A program made the translations under genes and the position numbers. From Candidatus Omnitrophota bacterium (GTDB taxonomy: Bacteria > Hinthialibacterota > Hinthialibacteria > OLB16), in the NCBI GenBank assembly GCA_020632575.1, contig JACKFH010000004.1:244964-308963 (forward strand): a stretch of 64,000 nucleotides of DNA. The letters run 5' to 3'. Position 1 is the first letter of the stretch; each line of letters opens with the position of its first letter. The notes beneath the pieces were generated by a model. It saw nothing but the letters and a program-made list of their open reading frames with translations. It was not told the origin of the DNA and did no database searches. This document shows, piece by piece, positions 33,601 to 43,800 of this stretch.

Positions 33601-34816
33601 TCGTCCACACGGGCTGATCGGACAGCCCGGCCGCCGATCCTTGGAAAACAAACGCGGCGCCAACCGTCAGCGAGTCTTCGCTGTAGCGGCTCGCTCCGAC
33701 CGCGAGATCGCCGTACCCGTCACCGTTCACATCCCCGAGTCCCGCGACAGAGCTCCCCAACCAGGTGGAGGATTGATCGCGTTGGTAATCCCAGTTCGGC
33801 GTCGAACTCAATCCGGAATTCGACCCGTGGAAGACAAACACCATCCCTTCCGCCGCCTCGCCATTGGTTGTGTTGTAAGCCCCAACCGCGAGATCGGCAT
33901 ATCCATCGCCGTTGACATCCCCCGCCGAAGAGAGGGCGTTTCCGAAATACCCATTCGCGATCGACCCCATGAGGGTGAGATCCGGAGTGGCGGCCAATCC
34001 ATCTTGGGAACCATAGAAGATATAAACCGCCCCTTCCGCGTTGTTTCCCGCCTGATCTGCGCCGATCGCAACATCGTCATACGCATCGCCATTTACATCG
34101 CCGATGCCGGTCACCGCGATGCCGGCATACTCCGAGTCGTTGTTCGGTTCGAAACTCCAATCCGAGCTCAGACTCGGACCGTTGGGGCCGCCCAGGTAGA
34201 GGAACGCCGCTCCCTCGCGGGATTCCCCATTCGCGTAGAAAGGCGCTCCTACAATAACGTCGCCAAACCCGTCGCCGTTCACATCCCCCGCGCTCGACAC
34301 CGAATACCCATACCGAGCGTCCGCGTTCAGCATTGGAGACGAATCCCATTTGGAGTTCGTCTCAAGCCCATCCTGGGTTCCGAGATAGAGGTGTGCGCCG
34401 CCGGAAGTCCCGTCCCCCTCGGCCCCAACAATCGCATCGGCAAACCCATCGCCGTTGACATCCCCGGCGTAATCGACCGAGAAGCCAAGATGTGCGCTGG
34501 AAGAGGGACCCTTTGCGGACCAGTCGGAGGCCGAGGCAGGTCCAATCAGCGTGAGAGCCAGCAAAATCGCAAGCAGGGAGTAGTCCGTGCCTCCATGGTC
34601 CGGACTTCGTCTGTGTAGCGACACGGTTTCAACCTGTCGCGGGGTGTGCCGATCGCAACATACCTGAATGCGACCGAATCGGTTTCCAATACAGATCAAA
34701 GTCCGCAACGGGTTAAAACCCGTCGCTACGCGGACAAAACCCGCACCGCGAGGGTACGGGTTGGAGTGACTCAGGAAGCGATACAAGTGGATTAGGATGC
34801 GGCCAAGACGTTTCAT
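27653..34816 (-). CDS. Very large FG-GAP propeller and Ig-like repeat protein (about 2387 residues)
   Basis: The ATG at 34816 has a near-perfect ribosome site AAGGAGGT (34823-34830) and overlaps the upstream giant gene's stop (ATGA), so translational coupling is likely. The N-terminus (MKRLGRILIHLYRFL) is separated from a second hydrophobic segment, SLLAILLALTLIGPASA near residue 76, by residues encoded by a repeat element. Next come 14 FG-GAP repeats (DVNGDGFADAIVGA and variants, about residues 110-930), room for two seven-bladed integrin-alpha-like propellers binding Ca. Then come 11 tandem Ig-like repeats of about 100 residues (GVWQNSVSDPSFSW type), a divergent 12th, and a short C-terminal DLEPDNVINQADL stretch like half a dockerin. 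It is probably an adhesin or surface scaffold. Confidence 0.85.
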   Translation of the reverse strand: MKRLGRILIHLYRFLSHSNPYPRGAGFVRVATGFNPLRTLICIGNRFGRIQVCCDRHTPRQVETVSLHRRSPDHGGTDYSLLAILLALTLIGPASASDWSAKGPSSSAHLGFSVDYAGDVNGDGFADAIVGAEGDGTSGGAHLYLGTQDGLETNSKWDSSPMLNADARYGYSVSSAGDVNGDGFGDVIVGAPFYANGESREGAAFLYLGGPNGPSLSSDWSFEPNNDSEYAGIAVTGIGDVNGDAYDDVAIGADQAGNNAEGAVYIFYGSQDGLAATPDLTLMGSIANGYFGNALSSAGDVNGDGYADLAVGAYNTTNGEAAEGMVFVFHGSNSGLSSTPNWDYQRDQSSTWLGSSVAGLGDVNGDGYGDLAVGASRYSEDSLTVGAAFVFQGSAAGLSDQPVWTKLGDQVESGFGVVGGMGDYNGDGYADLLVGSPGYQIDGDAKGRVSLYLGSATGIRSATSIDWIGEEEGSRFGAMVAAAGDVNADGISDLLVGAHKEDGTFSEEGAAYLFLGKVHGYKTTTTWDDKGGQGQSLFGYDLKEVGDLNGDGFTDLVVGAPYDAGVGVDSGRVEVYYGAPDGLSIARSLPLLGEKTESLFGFSLAKAGDLNGDGYSDLVVGAPEYQRGESEVGAVYVYYGTSGQSFAPTFDRLFGEQANSLFGYAVDSGGDLNGDGFFDVVVGARNFSDDQSEQGKVYVYYGGESGLNLTPAWTYTGNTEFAHLGSALEMAGDYNRDGYADLAVAAHAHSPLFSDQAAILVFHGHHSGLPDSPDWIDGAGPGTFGTDLELASVGDVTTDGFADLLVGAPSYSNGQQNEGAVHLFYGGIGGLDDADTVESDQANARLGASVTGLGDVDGNGTLDVAAGMPQATDGGVPKGKTVLWSGQPSGIEPFNFSPLVGSEANGRFGFALSGGGDFNGDGVPDLAVGAPYYDGGLSDQGRAVVYFGNDSFGIPLVLSQKDLEAEQLISPGGVADSEGFRVTGIGTNAYGRGEVKFQAEYAKYPQIFSSVPNNAQLVSGTDFSEVMAGGIDLQLPIDGLNEFVPYHWRARFLYPANNPMGIQQSRWFSPTSLGPNGLHLRTRDETAPNNPTDVVETNGVPNGVWQNVTEDLYFTWSGASDPFGSGVLNYDVYWGDNPNGATPTATVTEPEFDPAPITVSFEHYLRIRTRDRQENVSDWQTFFITRYDGMAPTAPSEVDEASGASNGEWQNTVASPHFTWTGESDSGGSGIAGYEVIWSTSPTVTVATHTVVSASFNPPTVGSPSSHYLRVRVFDAAGNVSDWTDPFAFMLDNSAPVNPTHAVEAGGTHNDEWQNSVSQPTFIWSGATDGFGSGIKEYDVYFGEDANSATPTQTTSDTMFTTTVDPSSAVRFLRVRTRDNIGNTSVWKTLFRFRYDPTPPSVPANCIETASAQSGVWTSQVTHPNFDWDDSVDVNGSGLQGYDVYWGTGTMGTDVTYTVVTSGYSPPSVTGTIIYSLRARARDRAGNVSDWADLFSFQFDGDPPVMPTAANEQGGATSDTWRNDVPSPSFSWVAAEDGMGSGPDTYDVYFGEVVAGTTVLQNSPQRLYSADAQDSPSVDYLRVRAYDRAGNVSPWKTLFISKYDITEPTNPIEVISQPPIESDQWQSDVKDPLFTWEPGEDEGSGVMNYDISWSDQPEMYEATATVVSEMFDPGPVDHLDVRYLGIRTRDNAGNLSDWEQKFVFRYDKTIPRNPVSATEENGAITGVWQNSVSDPSFSWQGAEGGEGAQVTQYDIYWGTDQFGTDAIATVTEDQYDPPQLVEDSATYFLRIRTYNDAGKISSWSTIFVFRYDSLAPNAITQVVESQGVQSGVWQKTIASPVFEWTKPEDQGDSGIDSYEISWVSSATATVSIASVTDTIFAPGMVGAASPLLYLRLRARDVAGNFSDWSPPLFTFQYDIQPPMNPDRVQETSGVLNGIWQNFQGSPTFTWTDGDDGMGSGVKDYRVFWGIDLNGQAAVTTTTTPSYAVSGPVQDGTWYLRVSTRDQLNNSSAWQTLFTFRYDTQPPNNPDKAKEAGGARTGIVQSAVKDPMFTWEVPLDIGGAGIDSYLIYWGDAADGEVVTATSNAPKFDPGPLSGAQDLYLRVQTIDNAGNVAPDWMTLFEFKYDPTIPSLPHTVQEMGGAEDEKWQTTVSAPTFQWMGATGGEGAEITEYDLAWGSDPTNTHIQAKTSADSYSFDPPPDSKSGGYTSYLRMKVRDSLGAESPWGTVFTLQYDPAIPSSTITNQPGDTLVSSTINIDWEGSDPEGGSGLAGVQVWYNKDGAGWTQYPTTFDQSPALLDTAKTGGDGVYQYYILALDVAGNVETDQDPTYTTEVKSGDIAIYLMRVAAAWYTQSLDEGFDKSIDLEPDNVINQADLLARLRDALEE
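34615..34733. repeat. Inverted pair of palindromic repeats inside the FG-GAP gene N-terminus
   Basis: Copy A (34615-34642) begins GTAGCGACACGGTTTC and ends CCTGTCGCGG. Copy B (34701-34733), in opposite orientation, reads on the minus strand GTAGCGACGGGTTTTAACCC, followed by GTTGCGG. Each copy is itself a palindrome. About 60 bp lie between them. The whole lies in frame between a ribosome-site-supported start and a hydrophobic segment. It resembles a miniature palindromic mobile repeat (BIME/MITE-like). Confidence 0.7.
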
Positions 34817-37800
34817 TTCGCCACCTCCTTCCCGAGTTCGGAGGGTAAGGCTTTGGCCGTCCCAGGATCCCATTCGAGTGCAAGGTTTAGCAGCCATTCG
34901 AAATTCGGGTTGATGCCCGAAACTTTCCGATGAGTTCGGACATAGTGAATCAGGTCGTCCGCATTGACCGTTCCGTTCAGATCGAGGTCCGGTGTGACAA
35001 TCGGTCCGGCGAAGATGACCGCTTGTTTTAATGTGACCGCCTGACGGGCCCCGCGGAACATCAGGAGATCCCATTTGAGGCGATGTCCCTCCGGCGCTGC
35101 GGCGACCCCATCCGGTTCGGCGCTTTGGTAGGTGAATGGGATGTCGACAAATCTCGGACCTTCGTCCACCCAGTCATCGAGACCGATCGTGTGAGTGACC
35201 AATCGTTCGGAATGGATGTTCTCCCGATCGCTCGCGTCGAAATAATGGCAGACCGATTTGACCCGGACTTCAAGAACCGCGGGGTCCGGATCGGAAGGGA
35301 TCCCGATCGTGTCGCGGTCGAGTTCGAGGATGAGGTGATAGTCTCGACCCGGCTCGAATCCGTAGGTCCTTCCGAAATCGTCCGTCCGATCCAGATCGAG
35401 ATCGACCGCGATCAGACTTTCGCCCATCGCGAGGCCGCCCGGGTTCGTCTTCCATCCACCGTCACCCGTGGGTTGACCATCGTAATGAGCGAGGTCCGGG
35501 TCATCCCCAGCCCTCGATTTGAAGAAGTCGTCATAGACCACTCCATCCACCACCGAATCTCCCACACCCTTGGATGACTTGAGTCGAATCTTGGAGGCGG
35601 GAGGCTCCGGTTGGTCGACCGAGTAATGGCTAGTTGTGACAAAGGCGCCCTCGAGAACGGAGCGACCATCGAAGACCGCGTGGACCAGTTCGCCCTCCGA
35701 GTCATAGTGCTTCTTCCCGGTTACACCCGTGAATGAAAGCGAGGGGACCGCGTCCCAGATTGCGTAGGGTAATTTGATTGCGGACGAACTGATCGCCTGG
35801 GCGGCAGTCAAAACTTCGTCGTAGGCGTAGTAAGCGGTATCGCTCGGATCGGATCCATAACGCAGACGGTATTGGAAATCGCGGGTATGGTCGTCATCGA
35901 GGAAACCCACCGTCCCTGGAGTGACTCCTTTGATCATCTGCCAGAAGCTTTCGGGGATGCCAGTCACCGAATCGTTCTGGGTGGCCGAATCGCTGAGGGC
36001 CCAGTTCCAGGTCGACAGACGTGGATGGGATGCCGCTTTCAGGAGGAATTGATTGGTGACATCGGGCTGGCAAACGACGATTCCCGCCGAGACGGTAGCC
36101 GAGTCCGTATCCAAATCCGCGATGGCCGCGTCGACATCGAAGAGACCCGGAGTGAAGAGATGCGAACGGTTCACTTCGATGTCCGGATGATCGTAGAAAC
36201 CTTGAAGCAGTGTGTTCCCGTAGTTGGTGTCCTCGGCCAGAACCACGACCCGGTTGACCCCCCAACCCTGCAGGCATTGAGCGATGGCTTCGATTTCGTA
36301 GGATTCCAGAGGCGTGCACTTCACCACAAAATCCTGGTACTCGGCGAGTTGCTGGGCCGAGGATCCGGTGAACAGCGCTTGGCTGTTGGGGGCGGCGTAA
36401 GGGGCCATCGCGAGCGCGTCCTCCGGCATCTCCGCGCCGATCACCGCGAACGTTCCGCTGTTGTTGATCGCCGTCTGGAAGGATTGGATGGCGGAATCGG
36501 CCTTCCCCTGGTTGTCCAGGCTGACCAGATTCAGGTTCACTCCATCGATGCCGCCCTTGCGGTTGATATCCTCGACTGCGAGTTGCGCCCCACGCAGCGC
36601 ATCCTCGCCAACCTGGGCGTTGTCGCCCGAGAGCGGGAGCACCGCGTAGATCAAATACTCGGGCCAAGGCGTGTTAGTCGGAGTCGGCGTTGGCCCAGTG
36701 GGAGTCGGGGTCGGAGTCGAAGTGCCAGGAATCCGAGTCGGTGACTGGAGCCCCGTAGCTGTCGGAGTCGGCGTGGCATTGGATCCTCCAATCGGGGTTT
36801 GAGTCGGTGTAAAGGTCGGCGATCCGGAAAAGACCCCTTGCACCTTCATCGGCGGCATCGCGACCGGGACGCCGTAATCGGCGGGTGGCAGGTCGGCGAT
36901 CGAGGATTGAGTGTTATCCCCCGAATAATTGATATTGGCCTGGTAGCGTTCGTACCTCTGCAATCGGTCGATCGCTCCAAAAGCCGACTCGACCACTGGG
37001 ACGGCGACCCGGTAGGAATAACTGGCCGAGTCCGCGCTCAGTTTCGCACTCGCCATCACCGAGGGTTCCAGCGGGCGATACTCGAGTTGCACCTCAACGC
37101 TCCCCGAGGAGATCATGCCGCCGTCATGCGCGGAGGACATCGTTCCGTAGAGCATCATCGGCGGCATATCCGCTTCCGGGCTAGTGGCGATATTGATCTT
37201 GTTGCGCTTCAACTGGAGAAGTTGTGAGTCGGCGGATTGATAGGCCTGGTCGGTCTCGACCTTCATCGCCTGGATCGAGGCGCCCTCATCCCGTTTGGAC
37301 TTGGCGTCGATGGCTCCGGAATAGGAGTAGGTGTCGAAGAACAGCATGATGTCCTTGACCCCGGAATTCGAAGATCCATCCCCGTAGATGAATCCATTCA
37401 ATCCATCGATGGGATCTGAATTCAAATTGATCCCGGGAATGACCACCATCCATTCAGTGTTCCATACAGACCTTCCCGTGGCTCGGCTATTGGCCACATA
37501 GTTGGGTCGAATGATATTCTCCCAGGTTTCTCCCTCCTCGATACGGCTCAGGGGCGTGGCGGAGAAATCGCCGTACCGGTTCCTTGTGATGAAGGAGGAC
37601 TGAGCCCCGAAATTCTCGGACCAGACATCCCAATCCTGATTGTCGAGCAGTTCACCAAGTTGCATTGGGAAGGGAAGCGGCAGGATTTGATCCAGCACAT
37701 TCCAATATCTCGGTTGTCCCGGATCGATCGTCGGCACTCGCATGACATCGCGTCCGATGGGAACGAAGTAGAGACGCGGCGTTTTCGCCAATCCCGCGGT

Positions 37801-40800
37801 GTTCGAGGTGTTTGCGTAGTTGCTCAACCAGATGTCGTAACGGCGGACCTTTGTCGCGAAATGGCTTGAGGAGAAATTCGAGTCGCCGGTTCCCAACGCG
37901 TTTCCAAAAAAGTTCTTGCCGGGCGCGATCACAGTCGGGAAACGCAAAACGATCGCGGGCTGTTCCTGGACCTCGGATCCTCCCCAGGGCGCCAGACAGT
38001 GGTCCTTGAACGCGGCCACATCCTGGACATCGTCGACCACAAATTGCTGAAGCATCTGTTCCCAGAGCGCGTCATACTCGGAATCGAGTGGGATCCGGAA
38101 AAGCTCCCACCGCAGTGAGAAAGCATTCCCTTCGTACTCCGGACTGAGGAAACCGAGTGCCGGTTTGATCGCCGTTTCGAAATTATCCCGCATCTTGGCG
38201 GCGATGGCGCACAACCCCGACCCCGTTGTGAGCGGCTGACGGGTGTTCACATCGAACGCTCCCAGATGATCCTCTCGGACAATATCCGCGAGAAACTGTT
38301 CCCCAGCGAGAGGATCGAGACCGAGCAGGTTGGTCTCGTAATCGTAGGCCTTGGCCGCGAGGAAGACGTAACGCGAGGCGATGTCCAACTGCTCATGGTA
38401 ATCCTCGAGGGCGTCGTTCCGGAAAATGCGATACCCGAGATCGTCATACCGCTGTTTGGAGACCGTGCCAGCGATGCGCTTCCTCCAAGTGACAAACTGA
38501 GTGACCACTCGCTCCGCCTCGCCGAGTGTTCCGAAATACCTCTCCTGTGAGGCGAGGAAGAGTTCCATCGTGGTCTTGAGCTCGAGACCACGCCTGCTCG
38601 ATTCGTTCACCAGTTTAGCGTATTGCTTGAGCAGGTCTTTCATGTGGCTGTCGATGTTCCGGCTTGCCAGCAGTTCATCGAGTTCGTGCTCACGATTCAC
38701 AATGGCGAGTTCGGCCGCCTCTCCAGTGAGATCGATTTCTTCCGCCGCCCACTGAAGCGCCCACTTCTCACTGATAAACGGGGCTCCGAGAGCCGCCTTC
38801 AACGACCCGCTGAAGCTGGAAACCCACACCGGATTCTTCCCGTCCTCCGCCGCTTCGGTCGCGATCTTGTGGATGTCTTCGGCGAACTCGGAAGCCAGTT
38901 TCAGGTTCTTGCTAATGACATGGTAGGCATAAGCCAACGCCTTCCCGGTGTAGATGTAATCATGAGCACGAGTTTCCGCATCGTGATTCGCGGTCCCATA
39001 ATTCAATTCTTTGACCAGGTGCTCGTATTCCTGGTTCACCGCGTAGAGATACTCGTTGTATTCATCGAGCGATTTCAACATTTTCCCATACTTGACCAGG
39101 AGATCGGCGCGGTCGAATTGCAGTTGGCCAAAGGATCGCCGTCTGCCCACAAAGGTTTCGGGTTTCACCAATCCCAGTCCGCGGCCCGAGAACGAGACCT
39201 CGATTTCGCGAGAAACATCGTCCTCCTCCGGGTCGAGTTCATCCAATTCGTATTCGAACAGGCTTTCGAGTTCCTCCCCGAGGGCGTCGTTACTCAGGAT
39301 GTCGGTGTTCCCCGCCTGACGGGCGTCGGCGATGCGCTGAAGCATCAACCCGTCATCGAGAATTTCAATCGTGAAATCGAGCACCTCGTCGGCGTCTTGT
39401 TCATAGAGCGGGGAAACGTCGACATAGTCGTAGTGATAGAGATCCGGACCGTCATAGTCCTCGGGATATGTTTTGCCCGTTCCGATATCGTCGGTGTAAG
39501 GGGTGCCGAAAAGTTGGATCAACCGATCGGTCCAAGCGAGGTCCTGCTCGAGGACATTGCGTCCGAAATCGTAAACCACCTCTTGATGGTTCCGGAGTCG
39601 CTGACTTGCCTGATTCGCATAGTTGAACATCACTTGCCCGTTTTGCAGGGCGCGAACCGCCTTGTCCTGCATCTGCTCAAAATGGGTCTTGCCATCGTCG
39701 AGTGCGTTCCGGTCGATCGCAAAGGAGACCACATCGTTGTCCAAACCAAGAGGATTCGCTCCATGATCGGCTTGATCGATTTTGGATTGAATAGCAGGCA
39801 GGGTGTCCGCGAGTGTGAGCAGATCCACCGTGGTGGTGCGGTCGACCCTCTCGATGGTTCCTTCGTGCTCCGGTGCGGTGTCGGTGGCAGGGATCACCGA
39901 GTTGGCGACCACCCAATCGAAGTAGGCCCCTGACGCGGCCCGCCTCCCCCATTCGGAGACGCCCCATGCGCGCTCCTCGTTGGAGTCGCGGTATCCCTGC
40001 CAGATCGCCTCGGGATCGTCCACCCAATAACTCCGGTAGGTGGCCTCCACCAAATTCTGCGCCGCCTCCGCTTTCTTCGCTGCGAGTTCGGCGAAGGCGC
40101 GTTCGTGCTGGTAGTTCACCGCCACCGCGCGACCGTTCACATTGACCGCCTCGCTTTGGTTGGACCACTCGAAGACGGGATGACGCAGAAGGTCATAGTA
40201 GTAACGAAGCGCCCGGACATAGTGTCCCCATGAGTCGCCATGACCCTGCGGATAACGGAACAGCGCATCCACCGCGTCGATGGTCCCGTCTCCATTCACA
40301 TCGAGGATGTTGTAATTCTGGACATACGTGGTCTGTCCATCGCCAAGCGTGAAATTCCAGGGGAGTCGGTTGTAGATATGGGTGACTAGCGGTTCGATTT
40401 CACGTGGGATCGTGATATCCCCCACATCCATCTTGGATGTCCCACGCAGCAGTCCCAACTCCTCGGCGAGAAGGTTGGGAACCTGATCCTTGAACGAGTA
40501 CATCGAACTCGCATTGACCTCGTTGATGTCTCCCGAAAGCGCGATGGTCGGGTCGATCGCATCGCTGTAAGCCTCGTCGCCGAGAAGCGAATAGAATTCC
40601 GCCAGACGCCCCGACATGAGTTCGAGGGCCTGGTCCACACTTTCGTTGGTCTCCGGTGGCACGGCGTCGATCGTGTATTCCATCGCGCGGATCAAGACCG
40701 ACTCATAGGCCTCGATCAGGCCGAGTTCGTTGACATAGTCGGGCGTGCAGTTGAGCGCGACCACCCCCTCGAATCGGGGGCCGAGTTCCTGAATCACATC

Positions 40801-43800
40801 GGAGTAGGTGGCGATGGGCGCGGTCGGGTCGCTGACATCGATGCGCTGATCGAAGAGGTTGAGGCCGGCAAGGACTCGTTTGATCCATCCCTCTTTTAGC
40901 TTGGGTTCCGTGAAATCGCTCCACTCGCCATCGCAGATGTCGGGGTGACGGTACCTCAGTCGATACCAGAAATCGGAGACTGTCTGGAGACCCGGGCCGC
41001 CCACCGTTAGGTCGTTTAATCCCTGCTGACCATTCGGGCTGGTGACATCGATCCAGAATGAATCGTCAAAATCGCCGGCCGGTCGTGATCCGGAAACATC
41101 GCTCACCTGCCAGTGGAAGTACATCTGATCCAATTTTCCGCCGCCATCTCCGGACCAGTGAAGCGTGACCTTCTCATCGAAGAAGCAGTCCGGTTCGAGC
41201 ACTTCGATCTCTCCCGGAGCGGGGCTGCATTCCACTTTGAAGATCTCCACCATGTTGCTGTCGGTGAAGGCGACCGAAGCCCACTGAGGATTGCCTGGCT
41301 CGACTGTCGATCCTCCCGCAGAAACTGTGATGTGCGGACCGAGCAGGAATGTGTGCGGGTTGTTGGCGGAGTCGTAGAGATCGTTGATGATGGACTTCCA
41401 ATCGGGGTCGTCGCAAGCGTCGCGAAGGTCGCTCCGGTCCATCTCCGTCATCGTGACCGGGGTCTCATCGACCGTTATCTGTTTTTGCCAGATCAGCTTC
41501 TTCATTTCCTCGTTATAGATCAGACGGTCCGAGAGTGGCGGTGTCAGAACGTTGTCGAGATCCCCCATGAAACAATCCGGCAATTCATCCAAAAACACGC
41601 TCACATTGAACTCGTTGGTCCATCGATAGAGTTGTTCGACGGCATCTCGGAATTTGGTTTCGTCATCTGTGCTTCCGGTGACCAGGGCTCTGATCATGTC
41701 CCGTTCCTTTTTGGTCATGATCCCTTTGTATTTGAGCTCGCCGAGGGAGTTGTCGTAGCTAAGCCTCTCTCGGATGTCGTGACGAAGGTCGGGAAATGTC
41801 GGCAACAAGTCTTGCGGGAGCCGGAAGAGGGGGACCGGGGTGTCTTTGCTTTCGTCGATCAGCGTGATACCCGCGTCGTTGTACACCACCTGAGCCGAGG
41901 AGAAACCAGGGCGCAGGACCGATTCTCCGACATGGAGGGTCGTGTAACAGTTTGGCGTTCCCGGTTCGCATTCCGGCTGAGTGAATTCCGGCCAGGTCGG
42001 TTGGTAAGTCACTCGAAGGGGCGTCTTCTCAGGGGTGGCTTCATTCACCAGCCAAGGACTGCAATCTCCCTCCCAATGTTCGTAATACCCCACTTGGACG
42101 GTCGCGTGACCGGCCGCAGTCTCGGTGGCGCTTTTGGGGTCGGGACCTCGGGCCAACCAGACTCCCTTTTCGGGATCGACCCAAGCGCCGGAGATGTCAT
42201 ACAAATGCGAATCCCGGCAGGCTCCGGTTTCGACGTTCAGGGGATAAGGAGGATTCACAAAGGCGCCCGCCGCGCCACCGTACACAAGGTTCCCTCGGAA
42301 GACACGATAAATCTCGGTCGCCCAGTCGCCATCCTTCTGGAATTTGGTGTAAACATAAGGGACCGAGGGAAGCGACCGCTGGGTTGTGTTCGGGTTGAAG
42401 TCCCAAAGTCCGTACACCTCCGTGCCGTTGGGGGAGGGAAGGACCACGCCGTGTTCGATATTCGGCTTGTAACCGGGGCCAATCGGGTCGTCCTGATGGT
42501 AAACCGAAACATTTTGGTGAGTTCCATCGAGGAGCGCCGGATCCTCGCCCTGTGTGGCGATTTCGAGCTCCTGTCGGAATTCGATCTCGGTGATAGTGAA
42601 CGGGTTTCCGCCTTGGCTATAGACCGTCATCTTCAGACCGGTGGCGGTCACCGGGGTGAATCCGAGTTCATAGATCTGCTGCCCCGCCTGATTGACCGTG
42701 ATCCGTTCGTTGTTAATCGTGGCCGACCTTCCCGTAACAAAGTCGGACTCATTCCTCATCGAAAGGTTTGCGGTGATGGGAGTCCAATGTGAACCCAAAT
42801 CCGGTTCCAAGTCGCCCGTGTATGCGAGGTCGAAATCGAGAACCTGGGAATTCGTATCCAGTCCCATCACGAACCGAACGCTCCCGATGTGCTGGGGATG
42901 GTCGAGCGCCCACACGCCCGTGGCGGGAAGTGTCGCGCCGGCTCGCCAACCCGTGCCCCCCAGGCCATCGAATGAATTGGCGATGACATTCGATCCGGAA
43001 GTGTGAGTGGCGGTGGCCTGCGCGACTGTCGCCGTGTTTTGCCAGGTCGATTCATACCGTTTCGATCGGTAGGCCCAACAGATGTCTTTCCGTTTGTGAT
43101 ACCACCAGACCTCGAGCGCCCCTTTGTTGACCGGGAAGATCTGTCCCTGATGGAGTTCACGGCTCGAACCGTAGATGTCGACGTCGTAATGGAGATCGGC
43201 TTCGGGGGTGGCCGAATCTTTGTAGATGTACCCGCCTCCGCATTCGAGGCAGTGGGTTCCCGTGTTGCCCTCGAAGAACCGGTCGGTGTTTTCGATCTCG
43301 ACCCCCACTCTCCAGGGGATAGCGCGATCGTCCGGAGCGAGAATATTCGTGTCCGCGTGGTCAAAGGTGTCGATCACCAGAACCTCGATCCGGTCGCCCG
43401 AACCATTGGAGGTCGGCTCCCAGACCGCGATCACCGCCCGAGTGATGTCGTCGTCATTGAGCGGATTGGGGGTTGCGTAATCCACATTGAAAGTGTTTCC
43501 GCCGATCGGATCGTGGGCCCCCCGCTGATACAGCCATTCAACCAGGTTTCGGTAGTGTCCTCCGCCTGTTAAGTCGACTTCCGGAGACCCGGCGATATGG
43601 GTGATTCTTTCATTCGCGCTCGGCCAAGTTAGACTGTAGTCGGTGATTTGATAGGGCCATTCGACATTACAGGACTCCTGCCAGAAGAGGACTTTCGCGA
43701 GACTCCGCTGCGATTCTCCCACCGGCTTGACCCCATAAACCTTTCCTTGGTCCGGTCCCTGACGATTGTTCAGGTAGAGGTAGCGGTCCGAGGTTTTGTC

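Noticed and set aside
38623..39933. Long plus-strand frame opposite the giant gene (436 residues)
   Set aside because: It is a shadow of the minus-strand giant gene, without a ribosome site, domain or recognisable fold. Other long plus-strand frames, for example at 41113-42792, are rejected for the same reason.
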